Translations under genes and position numbers: made by a program
Assembly: GCA_027487485.1 (NCBI GenBank)
Contig: JAIYDN010000027.1
Location: forward strand, 1-64,000
Direction of reading: 5' to 3'
Length of the DNA: 64,000 bases
From: Planctomycetaceae bacterium
GTDB lineage: Bacteria > Planctomycetota > Planctomycetia > Pirellulales > Pirellulaceae
Shown here: piece after piece, positions 24,641 to 33,144 of the stretch
Numbering within the stretch: position 1 is the first letter of the stretch
How the letters are laid out: each line of letters starts with the position of its first letter
The notes under the pieces: generated by a model
Database searches by the model: none
What the model saw: only the letters and a program-made list of their open reading frames with translations
What the model was told of the DNA's origin: nothing

Positions 24641-26976
24641 TGCCAACAGCAGATCCAGAGCCAGAAGATCCACCTGTCGCGATCAACGACAACAACCCGC
24701 AGCCGACTGACAATTCGCTTGAGTTCGGCTCAGGAATCGGTTTTGATGCGGTTGCTGAAGTGTACGTTCGGCAGAACTGGGGCGACGCTTGGACGTTGCA
24801 GGACAAGCTTGTTTGCACGGAAGTGAACTGGGCAGCATCGCCGACGATTCCGACCGCTCAACTGGTCTATCGATACGGACACACTCTTGAGCGCGACGGG
24901 ACTGTCGGAGTTCGGGCAAAAGCGAGTCTAGGCGGCTGGTATGTTCGAATCATCGTTACTTGTGCCGATGGCAACCGTCGATGGCACGGATTTGTTGACG
25001 ATGTTGCAGACGCTCCAGCCGGCTACGTCGCTCGGGCCGCGTTGGACGAAGATGATTTGCCAATCACGATCCAAGATCCGACCGGAGTTCAAACGCTTTC
25101 GTGTGTCGGCATGGTTGCGGCTCTGGACCGATCGCCGATCCTGACTTCGTTCTTCCAAACGAACACGACGAATCAGCAAACGGGCTATACTGCGATGCGG
25201 GCCGCTTTATCGGCTCCGGCTTTCAATCCACGGACGAAGCTTGCGGAAGAGCCTGGAGAGCTTCGGCAGATCGAGAATTGTTCGGCTGCGGAAGTGGCGG
25301 TTCCTGTCACTCAATGGGAGCCGGCAACGGCTCCGGACTTTCCTGCGACTCTTCCAGACGCTGACCGGAACGCTCATTTGCTGATTTGGCGAAACTTGTA
25401 TGGGGTTTCTCCGACCGGAGTCTATTGGACATCAAAGAAGATGGTTCAGTATTTAGTCTGCTATTGTGGACCTCGCGACGGAGAAGCAAACGAACGGCTT
25501 CCGATTTGGGTATACGATCCTGACAACGACATTCCAGATTGGGACCGGCCGGATCTTGACTGCGAAGGCAAGACGCTCAAAGAGTCGCTCGATTTGATTC
25601 TTTCGCTCAAGCATTCTTTGGGATATTGGGTGTGGGTCGACGATGTTACCAATCGAATCGTGGTTCAGGCTTTTACCGCTCTCGAATCGACGTTGACGGT
25701 CGGTGTCGATAAGGATCTAAATGCAAATTCTCGATGGTTGGATATTATTTGCGATACCGATCCAGCGACTTCGTTTACGGTTCAAAAAACTGAATCGGCA
25801 GTCGCCAATCAAGTGTTGGTTCGTGGTTCGAAACGTGTCCTGATTGCTACGTTGAAGATCGGAACCGATATGATCAACGGTTGGACTTCAACGCTAGAAA
25901 CTGCTTTCAATACCGAATTTGGCTCGATGCTGAGTTCATCGTCGATTCGCGAACAGTACGCGGCGCGGGACGCTATTGAACAAGGTCGATATAAGGCAGT
26001 TTGGCGAAACTTCGTCGTCGCATCAGCATTCACCTGGAAGGACTCGGCAACTGCCGATCTGTTTCGAGTCGACAATCCAGATCCATCGGCATACTACGCG
26101 ACAAATGATCGATACTTGCCATATCCGGCAAACCTGCGAATCTTGCCGAATTTACCGCTCAAGGCTGGTGTGAACTATCTGGACGCGACCGCGATCACTT
26201 TGCATCGAAATAGCACCGCTCAGTTTCGAGAGATCGAAGTCTATGGGTTAGCTCACGGCGCGAACTTCTCAGGAACGATGGCCGGAGATCCAACAATTTG
26301 GACTAATCGAGCCAAGCGTGATGTTCTTTATGACGTCAACGATCCAGATTACGAACTTTATGCAAAACCGTTGAAAGCTGATTTGGGATTGGGAGTAAGC
26401 TTGGATGTCAGCGGGGCTTTCCAAGGTGTTCTAGGCAACAACAGCGGAGCAAGCCATATTCCAGTCTTGCCAACTAATTCGCTCGAAGTGACGCTCGCAT
26501 TCGAAGAAGATCGGTACTTGGAAGCGGTCTGGCCTGCTTCGATCGCATCGGAAGTCGACGGAGTGCTTCGCAAAACGTTTGACTTCGGCGAAGAGTACCA
26601 GCAGATTGAAATCGCCAAGAATACGATTGTCGGCATCGCTGGCAGAGCTTTTCAGCGAATCGCCGATCGAACGTGGATTCGCAACGACTACGATCAATTG
26701 CTTGAGCTCGCGAAACAACTGCAAAAGTGGATTGCACAATCGCGGAGCGTCGTTCGCCTGACTTCGCGTAGGTGTACGGCGAAGCTTTGGCCTGGTCAGT
26801 TGATCAAGAAGCTGAATCCAACTGAAGGACACGAAGCAACGTGCAATTGTGTGATCACAGAAGTCGCGATGTCCTTTCCGATCGGAACGGCTGAGAATCC
26901 AGGTAAACCGACAATGCGGATCGTTACCAATCGCGGCGAAATGGACCCGCTTTTCTTCCAGCCAAGGTTAAGCTAA
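24640..26976 (+). CDS. Large tail-tip protein (tail hub candidate)
   Basis: 778 residues from ATG 24640, overlapping the preceding stop. Starts with a low-complexity acidic/proline stretch (MPTADPEPEDPPVAI). The rest is beta-rich with WVWVDD, ESLDLILSLKHSLGYWVWV and later FDFGEEYQQIEIAKN segments. In phages of this layout the largest protein after the tape measure is the tail hub (gp27/gpJ-like). No gpJ motif is directly recognised, so the call is positional. The C terminus shows the PGQLIKKLNP pattern seen in some hub proteins. Confidence 0.5.
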   Translation: MPTADPEPEDPPVAINDNNPQPTDNSLEFGSGIGFDAVAEVYVRQNWGDAWTLQDKLVCTEVNWAASPTIPTAQLVYRYGHTLERDGTVGVRAKASLGGWYVRIIVTCADGNRRWHGFVDDVADAPAGYVARAALDEDDLPITIQDPTGVQTLSCVGMVAALDRSPILTSFFQTNTTNQQTGYTAMRAALSAPAFNPRTKLAEEPGELRQIENCSAAEVAVPVTQWEPATAPDFPATLPDADRNAHLLIWRNLYGVSPTGVYWTSKKMVQYLVCYCGPRDGEANERLPIWVYDPDNDIPDWDRPDLDCEGKTLKESLDLILSLKHSLGYWVWVDDVTNRIVVQAFTALESTLTVGVDKDLNANSRWLDIICDTDPATSFTVQKTESAVANQVLVRGSKRVLIATLKIGTDMINGWTSTLETAFNTEFGSMLSSSSIREQYAARDAIEQGRYKAVWRNFVVASAFTWKDSATADLFRVDNPDPSAYYATNDRYLPYPANLRILPNLPLKAGVNYLDATAITLHRNSTAQFREIEVYGLAHGANFSGTMAGDPTIWTNRAKRDVLYDVNDPDYELYAKPLKADLGLGVSLDVSGAFQGVLGNNSGASHIPVLPTNSLEVTLAFEEDRYLEAVWPASIASEVDGVLRKTFDFGEEYQQIEIAKNTIVGIAGRAFQRIADRTWIRNDYDQLLELAKQLQKWIAQSRSVVRLTSRRCTAKLWPGQLIKKLNPTEGHEATCNCVITEVAMSFPIGTAENPGKPTMRIVTNRGEMDPLFFQPRLS

Positions 26977-26977
26977 C

Positions 26978-27937
26978 GTGATCGGCTCGCCGCTTCCTAT
27001 CGCAATCTACGAACGCAAGCTTGGCACTGTTGGTGGATCTCCTGGTTATGTGCTAACGAAGCTCGGGCGGCTCGATGCGGCTTGCGTTGATTTCGATACA
27101 ACGGGCCCAACGTTCCGAGCAACCGAAAAAGGCAAATACATGGTACTCTGGTGCTCGCAGTCGAAGCACGAAACGATTGAAGTATCAGTCTCAGCTCCGG
27201 CCGCGTTTGCGGTTACTAGAAATCAAGCAAAGTGGCAAAAGGGAACATTCCTGCAACCGATGTCCGGCTCGTATGCGTACCCTACTGGCTGGATAAATCC
27301 AGTCCTGACGGTTGTGAATCAAACTCGGCCGATCATGCCTTTCGGTCACGTTTCACACAGCGTTTTAGTGGATCTCGATCAAGACGAACAGTTTGCCTTA
27401 TCGGTCACAGGTGAAGCCGATCGCGAATGGACGTTGGTTGCGTGGCGAATGCCTGAACAAGTCGAAGAGCATCGACGGGCAAATTTTGTCAGTACGGCAA
27501 CTCATACTCAATCGGCTTCTGATGTAGTCGCTTCGACGTTGACGTCGGTCTATGAAGCATTTCGAAGACGAATTAGGTTCAACGCGGCGAGTGTTTTCCA
27601 CAACAGCCGAATCACGATTTCAACAGCAACAAACGGGCTAAACTACCGAGCTCGCGTCAGACTATTTCGAGACTCTACAGACTCAACGCCTGCGGGTGGC
27701 AACGTTGTGCTGGTTCTTCGATACGAAAACTCAGGAGCGGGAATATCTCTGACAACGATCGAGACCGAAACGCTCGTGATTCCAAACACTGGAGCAGCAA
27801 ACAATTTTATTGAGCACACTTTCGACTTTGCGATAACGAGCGCCGCCTCGGCTTATTCGTTCGATTTCCAATTTCAAAATCCAGACTCTTCGGTTAAGCG
27901 TTTCGAATGCGAATTTTTTATGGAGCAAATTCCATGA
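26978..27937 (+). CDS. Tail-tip / minor tail protein
   Basis: 319 residues from GTG 26978, one base after the hub candidate. Beta-rich, with VSVSAPAAFAVTRNQAKWQK and later ITISTATNGLNYRARVRLF. Tail fibre or baseplate wedge roles are plausible. The stop overlaps the next ATG (ATGA). Confidence 0.45.
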   Translation: MIGSPLPIAIYERKLGTVGGSPGYVLTKLGRLDAACVDFDTTGPTFRATEKGKYMVLWCSQSKHETIEVSVSAPAAFAVTRNQAKWQKGTFLQPMSGSYAYPTGWINPVLTVVNQTRPIMPFGHVSHSVLVDLDQDEQFALSVTGEADREWTLVAWRMPEQVEEHRRANFVSTATHTQSASDVVASTLTSVYEAFRRRIRFNAASVFHNSRITISTATNGLNYRARVRLFRDSTDSTPAGGNVVLVLRYENSGAGISLTTIETETLVIPNTGAANNFIEHTFDFAITSAASAYSFDFQFQNPDSSVKRFECEFFMEQIP

Positions 27938-28299
27938 GAAAACTAAGGGCACCAGTCGCACAGAGCCAAGCTTGTGTATTCAGCGTTGCATCAAGTGTTC
28001 CGACATTGGTCAAGGGGAACATGCGATTCGTCAACTTGCGACTCAACGCTCAGCGAACCGTGCTATCGGACGTAGGTTACAGCAATACAAGCCGGGGATC
28101 GTTGTTCACTCCTAGCGGTTGGCTTTACTTCAGACACATCGGGAGAACCAGCAACTTCGGTTTCACAGCAGCGACAAACATTACGTTAGTCGATCCGACT
28201 GTAAAAATTCGAGAGCGTATGCACAACTGGAATTTGCAGACCGACAACAGCACGCCAAGCTTCTCAACTGTTTCAGATTATGTGATCGCGAGGTTTTGA
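27934..28299 (+). CDS. Small tail protein of unknown function
   Basis: 121 residues from ATG 27934, coupled to the previous gene. Many Ser/Asn/Arg residues and beta-like segments (FRHIGRTSNFGFTAATNITL). Likely part of the fibre or tail tip. No family is recognised. Confidence 0.45.
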   Translation: MRKLRAPVAQSQACVFSVASSVPTLVKGNMRFVNLRLNAQRTVLSDVGYSNTSRGSLFTPSGWLYFRHIGRTSNFGFTAATNITLVDPTVKIRERMHNWNLQTDNSTPSFSTVSDYVIARF

Positions 28300-28300
28300 A

Positions 28301-29053
28301 ATGCTTGGTTATGCGTCAATCATTGGTTTGCTCAACGCTGGTGGCGTCGATTGCTATGTTGATTCCAATAGCGTTGGAATGTTCTTGTGCTTTGCCAAGA
28401 TGCCGTTTGTATCAGCCGCAAGCGTCCCTGACCAAGTGTATGCTCGCGAGTTAACAGTCACGCGAATCAGTACGGAGATCGATCCAAGTACAGGTACGAT
28501 ACCAGCCGATGAAGTTGTCTTTCGAACGCGACATATCGATCGACGTCGCTGGGCAGGCCAGACATATTGGGAACGCAGAACCTCAACATTCAATAGTTTT
28601 ACACTGATTTACACGCACAGCTTTCGATGGGTTGCTGGTGCTCCTGTTGGTTCAACTCAAATCAACGTCGAATCAAGAAAGCGATTCTACGATCCTTTCG
28701 TTCCAGTGCTGGACGTTGGAACGGTGGCAGTAACTAGCAGCGATCCAGCGACGCCAGACACTTATCTGGATGACGTAAAGACGGATGTCGATGGACAAGC
28801 ATTCGCATCGAATGGCTATTACAACACAGATCCTGAATGGTGCTTCTTCCCAGTAGAACTTAAGCAAGGCCAATCTCTGGAGGGTGTAACGCGATGGTAC
28901 AAAGAATCAGCGGTCTCGTATGACGCTACAGCAGGCGAGTACACAACGCCTTTTCTAGATGATTCAGTGCCAAGCTCGGGGCCAAGTGGAAGTGAAGATG
29001 AAGTCTCAGCGTTGTCATCGTTCGGCACAGTGATCTATCTGCTTCGGGTGTGA
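28301..29053 (+). CDS. Last tail gene: minor tail/fibre protein
   Basis: 250 residues, one base after the previous stop. Beta-rich with VSAASVPDQVYARELTVTRI and WYKESAVSYDATAGEYTTPF. It is the last phage gene before the structured region and tRNA. In many prophages the last gene near attR encodes a fibre or host-conversion protein; nothing specific is visible here. Confidence 0.5.
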   Translation: MLGYASIIGLLNAGGVDCYVDSNSVGMFLCFAKMPFVSAASVPDQVYARELTVTRISTEIDPSTGTIPADEVVFRTRHIDRRRWAGQTYWERRTSTFNSFTLIYTHSFRWVAGAPVGSTQINVESRKRFYDPFVPVLDVGTVAVTSSDPATPDTYLDDVKTDVDGQAFASNGYYNTDPEWCFFPVELKQGQSLEGVTRWYKESAVSYDATAGEYTTPFLDDSVPSSGPSGSEDEVSALSSFGTVIYLLRV

Positions 29054-29096
29054 TCGACTGCCAGCATGGTTCAGAATGAAAACATTGAACCATACA

Positions 29097-29240
29097 CCCC
29101 CCCTATAGTGGTAGGTTCTCCCAAGGGGGGCACCGGTCGGGCGTAGCCAAATTCATCGACGCGTTTTTTTGCGCACGCGGTATCCAGAAGGGGGGTAAGT
29201 ATCCGGGAGTTACTCCCGGAGTATTACGCCTGTTCTTACC
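29097..29240. other. Structured non-coding stretch beside the tRNA
   Basis: A seven-C run (29097-29103) can pair with six G (29125-29130). Further on TCCGGGAGT and ACTCCCGGA form a near-perfect palindrome (29202-29220), flanked by GGTAAG (29194-29199) and CTTACC (29235-29240), which pair as an outer stem. No ORF of note lies here. It may be part of the attachment region, a transcript end, or a regulatory RNA; no choice can be made from sequence alone. Confidence 0.4.
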
Positions 29241-29259
29241 ACTTCTTAGCGGTAAATTA

Positions 29260-29290
29260 GCAGCATCTCGAAAATTCGTTGCTGCTTTTA
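29260..29290 (+). terminator. Hairpin with T-run at prophage right end
   Basis: GCAGCA (29260-29265) pairs with TGCTGC (29280-29285) followed by TTTT. It would end rightward late transcription a few bases before the tRNA. The loop is long, so the call is moderate. Confidence 0.5.
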
Positions 29291-29292
29291 AG

Positions 29293-29365
<73 letters not shown>

Positions 29366-29384
29366 TCCCAATCGGAGGACCGCT

Positions 29385-29413
29385 AATGTATTTCCGGTTT
29401 CCGACTTTGTCAA
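29385..29413 (-). promoter_or_regulatory. Promoter of tRNA-Phe
   Basis: On the minus strand TTGACA (29408-29413) and TACATT (29385-29390) are separated by 17 bases, close to a sigma-70 consensus, about 20 bases before the tRNA 5' end. Confidence 0.7.
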
Positions 29414-29636
29414 TTCGAGCTAGCGGCATTTGTCTTCCAGGTTGCATGCAGATAGTCTAAACTTGAAGCCCTGAGCAAGTTCTTCGCGCGATGCACTCGA
29501 CGACGAACCTTTTTTTTGCTTTGTTTTTCCTGCTAAATACGATTGTCGTCCCTTTTGTCGCTGGTATTTCGCGACCCCTAATCATTGGTTTTCGAGGATT
29601 CGAATTTTGACGCAATATTCGGCTTGGCTTAAGTTT

Positions 29637-31289
29637 ATGGTTCATCGTGGCAGTTCTTTGTGCATTCTGATTGCCGCGGTCGCGATCCCCTGCTTTTCCG
29701 GTTCCGAAGCAGTTGCTCAAAAGTATTACCCAGACCATCCCGTCGTTCAGGATATGGTCAACAAAGGTATGGCATTTTTGCAAACGGGCGGTGGTAGTGG
29801 CCGCGGGAATGGCTTTGGCGGGGAGGGGCCAGCGTTGGTGGTGGGCTATTGTGCTTTCAAGGTGACAGGCGATCCAGAACATCCGCTCGTGAAAGCCGGC
29901 GTTGCTCAGGCCCTTGAATTGGCTCATGCCGTTTCATTGCCTTCGTTTCGCCCCGAGGAGAAAAGCACGTACATTATGTCGGTGGCAGGAATGTTGCTTC
30001 CTTCTGTCAATGTGGATACATACGGACAGCCCACCAAGCAAATTCGTGATTATCTGCTACGCATTCAGAAGCCGAATGGCGGTTTTGGTTATACGGCGGG
30101 CGGCAACGAAAAATTCGGAGATATTTCTCAAACTCAGTATGTGATGCTCGCTTTTTGGACCATGAACCAAACAGGCATCGAGGTCCCGAACGAAGCGGTG
30201 ATCCGAACACTGAACTTTCTTTTGCTAGCTCAGGAGCAGCCCGGCGGTTGGCCCTACATGCACGACGGCGGCTCGGCGACTCAGGGAAGCGTCACCAATT
30301 CTTTGACCGCTGCTGGTTTGTCCGCGCTGTTAATCGGTGGTGATTTGCTGGGCATGTACCGGAGCAAAATGGTTGAAAACCAAGAAGAAGAAGGGATTGT
30401 TCCATTGGCGTTTCGGAGGGTGATCGCGGAAGCAGAGCGAAAGAAAGTTTCTTTCGATAAGACGAAAATTGAAGGATCGAGCAAACGGAGTGAAGCTTGG
30501 TTTGCGGCCAATCCGTACACTCGCGATGTCAATTTCCATTACTACTACGTCTATAGTAAGGAACGCTACGAGTCGTTCCTTGAAATAACCAAGGGGAAGC
30601 AGTCCAAGAGTCCCGATTGGTACAACGACGGGGTAAAAATGCTGCAGGCTTCCCAAGGTGCAGATGGCTCTTGGGGAAACAAGAAAGACGACGCAAGCTC
30701 TTTCGTCCCGCCTGATGTTGCTACCTCGTTTTGTGTTCTGTTTTTGATTCGAAGCACTCAAAAGGCGATCGGTGACTTGAGCGAAGCCATGAATCAGGGG
30801 ATCGGGGAGATTCCGGATGACGTGGGTTCGATCACGATCAGCGGTAACAAAATCGTCAACAAGAACGCAACCAATTCGATCGATGATGCGTTGAAGATGT
30901 TGGAGGACGATAGCAAGGTCGACGGAGAGGATGGCCTCGCACCCGACAGGATGTTGTTGGCGAGCGATCCCAAGCAGCGCAAAGAACAACTGAATCGATT
31001 CGTTCGATTGTTGAATGCAAAAGACTACAAGGCGCGTCAGATTGCCGCCAAAATGTTGGGGCGAGGTGACGATCTGGACTTGGTGCCGGCATTGATTTAT
31101 GCGCTCACCGACCCGGATCCACGTGTCCCTGTTTTTGCGGAGCAATCGCTGCGCATCATTTCGCGTCAGCTGGATACCTATCATTTACCCAAGCGAGATA
31201 AGTTGACAGACCAAGACAAAGCGAAGGCATCGTTGCAGTGGAAACGTTGGTATTTGAGCGTTCGGCCCGACTACGTTTTTGTTGATTGA
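29637..31289 (+). CDS. Secreted protein with cyclase-type alpha/alpha toroid and C-terminal HEAT-like part
   Basis: About 550 residues from ATG 29637 (TTG 29607 is an alternative). A signal peptide (CILIAAVAIPCF) is followed by repeats of the terpenoid cyclase/prenyltransferase toroid: IQKPNGGFGYT, EQPGGWPYM, and SQGADGSWGNK are QW-like. Residues from about 450 contain RQIAAKMLGRGDDLDLVPAL, similar to HEAT repeats. The catalytic DxDD of squalene-hopene cyclases is not evident, so a non-enzymatic role is likely. Such proteins are common in Pirellulaceae. It heads a short run with the two following genes. Confidence 0.7.
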   Translation: MVHRGSSLCILIAAVAIPCFSGSEAVAQKYYPDHPVVQDMVNKGMAFLQTGGGSGRGNGFGGEGPALVVGYCAFKVTGDPEHPLVKAGVAQALELAHAVSLPSFRPEEKSTYIMSVAGMLLPSVNVDTYGQPTKQIRDYLLRIQKPNGGFGYTAGGNEKFGDISQTQYVMLAFWTMNQTGIEVPNEAVIRTLNFLLLAQEQPGGWPYMHDGGSATQGSVTNSLTAAGLSALLIGGDLLGMYRSKMVENQEEEGIVPLAFRRVIAEAERKKVSFDKTKIEGSSKRSEAWFAANPYTRDVNFHYYYVYSKERYESFLEITKGKQSKSPDWYNDGVKMLQASQGADGSWGNKKDDASSFVPPDVATSFCVLFLIRSTQKAIGDLSEAMNQGIGEIPDDVGSITISGNKIVNKNATNSIDDALKMLEDDSKVDGEDGLAPDRMLLASDPKQRKEQLNRFVRLLNAKDYKARQIAAKMLGRGDDLDLVPALIYALTDPDPRVPVFAEQSLRIISRQLDTYHLPKRDKLTDQDKAKASLQWKRWYLSVRPDYVFVD

Positions 31290-31366
31290 TTACGTTTTTG
31301 TTGATTGATCGTAGACAAGATTCGAATTTGATTTTGCTCCTGTAAATAGGAATCATTGCAAACTTT

Positions 31367-32299
31367 ATGGCCGAAACATCTAAAACCGTTGGTGAATCCA
31401 ACAGTGTCTTGGACATTGACGAAACGTCGATGAAGACCAACTCGGTCGATCAGGCATCTAGCCTTTTGCTGAGTCTTGCCTTTTTGATTGGCTTGGCTGT
31501 GTTTATGCTTGGCCTGCTTTTCTTTCTTCGGTCGATGTCTTCAACTCAGCAAGTCATCATCTTGGAACCCGAACGGATAGCGGGGCGCGGGGAGAATGCC
31601 GAGGGTACGGAGCGGGACTTTGACCCGCCAAGCGCCGATGAAGTCGAGCAGCTTAACGAGCCCGCCATAGAGCAAACCTTGCAATTGGTGACCGAGGCCA
31701 TCAGTTCCATTTCTTCTACCTTGGACGCAATGGATACCAATGTTGGAAACGATTCCAACGGAAAGGGGGACAGTCGTCCACCTGGGCCTGAAGGAGAGGG
31801 AGACGACATTATTCCTCGATTTGATCGATGGGAGCTGAAGTTTACTGCCCGTGATCGCCGTAGTTATGCGATCCAGCTTGAAGCGTTCAAGATTGATATC
31901 GGGGCAATCGGTGGCGGAGTTGCCACGGTGGATTACGTCACCTCGGTGGCGAACGGTCCATCCAAGAATTCGGTGGCTCCTAAAGACGAGAAGGCTCGGA
32001 AACGTTTGAAGTTTATCAGCGTCAGCGAGAGCGTCTTGCTTCAATATGAAAAGCAGATTTTGCAGGCTGCGGGCATTCCGCACGCAGGCCGTCAGATTTT
32101 GAAGTTTGTGCCCAACGATGTGGAGGAGCAATTGGCTCAGGCGGAGGCGGCTTACTTCCTTGATAAACGTAGCAAAGACTTTCGGGTAACCACCATTGCG
32201 AAGACCGTTTTTGAGTGTCGGCCAAAAGGAAAAGGTGGCGGATTTGAATTTGTGGTGATCGATCAGCGGTACCGCGTGGCTGGAAATGGGGGAAAGTGA
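31367..32299 (+). CDS. Single-pass membrane protein, planctomycete-type
   Basis: 310 residues. A cytoplasmic N terminus precedes one transmembrane segment (LLLSLAFLIGLAVFMLGLLF), followed by an acidic linker with PPGPEGEGDD and a periplasmic alpha/beta domain (about 150-305) with FDRWELKFTARDRRSYAIQL. It lies 77 bases after the toroid gene on the same strand, so the two may be cotranscribed. Its domain is not recognised. Confidence 0.55.
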   Translation: MAETSKTVGESNSVLDIDETSMKTNSVDQASSLLLSLAFLIGLAVFMLGLLFFLRSMSSTQQVIILEPERIAGRGENAEGTERDFDPPSADEVEQLNEPAIEQTLQLVTEAISSISSTLDAMDTNVGNDSNGKGDSRPPGPEGEGDDIIPRFDRWELKFTARDRRSYAIQLEAFKIDIGAIGGGVATVDYVTSVANGPSKNSVAPKDEKARKRLKFISVSESVLLQYEKQILQAAGIPHAGRQILKFVPNDVEEQLAQAEAAYFLDKRSKDFRVTTIAKTVFECRPKGKGGGFEFVVIDQRYRVAGNGGK

Positions 32300-32433
32300 T
32301 CGGTTTTGAGGCCAGGAAAAGGTAACTTTAGGACCGAAACCCTTGTTTTTGCCTTGTCGCTTCTTTCCGAGGTCGCTAAACTCTCTCCTTCCGTTGAATT
32401 GATTATTTTCCGTCGTTAGGAGCATTGGTTGAT

Positions 32434-32658
32434 ATGACACTCGATAAGAGCTTGAAAGTCCGAGCCGGGGCTATCAAGAGCCGAAACGTGATGACTCGCG
32501 CAGAGCGAATCAAACGCCTGCAAGATTTGGACAAGTGGTCCGATAGCAGTATCGTGCTTGGCATGGCCAAAGTTCGCGTTCCTAAAATCTCCTTGAAGAA
32601 GAAGAAGAAGGTCAAGAAGGAAGACGAAGCAGACGACAAGAAGAAAAAGAAGAAGTAG
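32434..32658 (+). CDS. PVC-type small basic signature protein
   Basis: 74 residues from ATG 32434; AGGAG lies about 11 bases upstream, and a TTG at 32425 is too close to it. The sequence is very basic: MTLDKSLKVRAGAIKSRNVM, then RAERIKRLQDLDKW, DSSIVLGMAKVRVP, and a lysine-rich tail. This pattern (RAERI...L..L..W..G.SVFGLPKV..) matches the family of small basic proteins described as a signature of the Planctomycetes-Verrucomicrobia-Chlamydiae superphylum; a ribosome-associated role has been suggested. It has its own perfect terminator. Confidence 0.75.
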   Translation: MTLDKSLKVRAGAIKSRNVMTRAERIKRLQDLDKWSDSSIVLGMAKVRVPKISLKKKKKVKKEDEADDKKKKKK

Positions 32659-32719
32659 TATCGGTGAGGTTCCGGCTGTCGCCAGTACCTTACATCGAAC
32701 GCTTTTGTGTCAAGTTAAA

Positions 32720-32744
32720 AACGAGCCGATATGGCTCGTTTTTT
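32720..32744 (+). terminator. Intrinsic terminator after the signature protein
   Basis: AACGAGCC (32720-32727), loop GATAT, GGCTCGTT (32733-32740), then further T. The stem is perfect. Confidence 0.85.
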
Positions 32745-33144
32745 CGTTTGTATCTAGGTTTTTCGTTCGAACAGGTACTTGGAGTCCGTGGTTAGCAGCT
32801 TTGAGTTTGATTGCCTTAGGTACGTGGTCGCGGCTAGCGCCTGCGGCTCAAGTTAGGACGAAATCATTGCCATTCAACTGGCATCTGAATCTGATTAGTA
32901 CGGGCTGTTTGTGGCGATGTGCTTTGCAACATAACCATTGTGCAATGGCTGTACTGGCAGGGAGAAAAGGTGGAGCGACGGTTGAAAACCGATGAGTCCC
33001 AACTTGCTTTTGAGGCCATTGGGCGTGAGGTCGTTGAAGGACTCGAGCAGGTTGCGAGTTTCAGTTGCATTGACGCCGCCGATTTTCGGTAGGCGTCATC
33101 ACGTTACAACGACTTTTTGAGAGATCGCGTGAGTGCGATAAGGA
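32745..33144. other. Non-coding stretch with one dispersed REP arm
   Basis: No convincing gene. At 32830-32850 is a copy (one mismatch) of the right arm of the palindrome found at 52.6 kb. A 57-residue ORF without a good start (GTG 32919 to TAG 33092, containing EKVERRLKTDESQ) has a protein-like composition and could be a remnant or a small gene. Confidence 0.4.
32919..33092 (+). CDS. Possible small ORF or gene remnant
   Basis: GTG 32919 (or 32940) opens to TAG 33090-33092. The peptide has a hydrophobic start and then charged segments such as LAFEAIGREVVEGLEQVASF. No ribosome-binding site and no family are seen. It may be a decayed gene end. Confidence 0.2.
   Translation: MLCNITIVQWLYWQGEKVERRLKTDESQLAFEAIGREVVEGLEQVASFSCIDAADFR

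Larger units (their letters stand above)
1..29292. mobile_element. Integrated tailed prophage (siphovirus-like), left end outside window
   Basis: A nearly unbroken + strand run holds an integrase, replication genes, terminase, portal, protease-capsid, connectors, tail tube, tape measure and tail-tip genes in standard siphophage order. It stops at the 3' end of a tRNA-Phe gene, a common phage attachment position, and ordinary planctomycete chromosomal genes begin right after the tRNA. The tape measure, tube and chaperone genes without a contractile sheath point to a long non-contractile tail. The duplicated tRNA 3' end that would mark the left boundary is not found in the first 181 bases, so the element extends left of the window. 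No repressor is visible. The exact right boundary is inferred. Confidence 0.9.
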
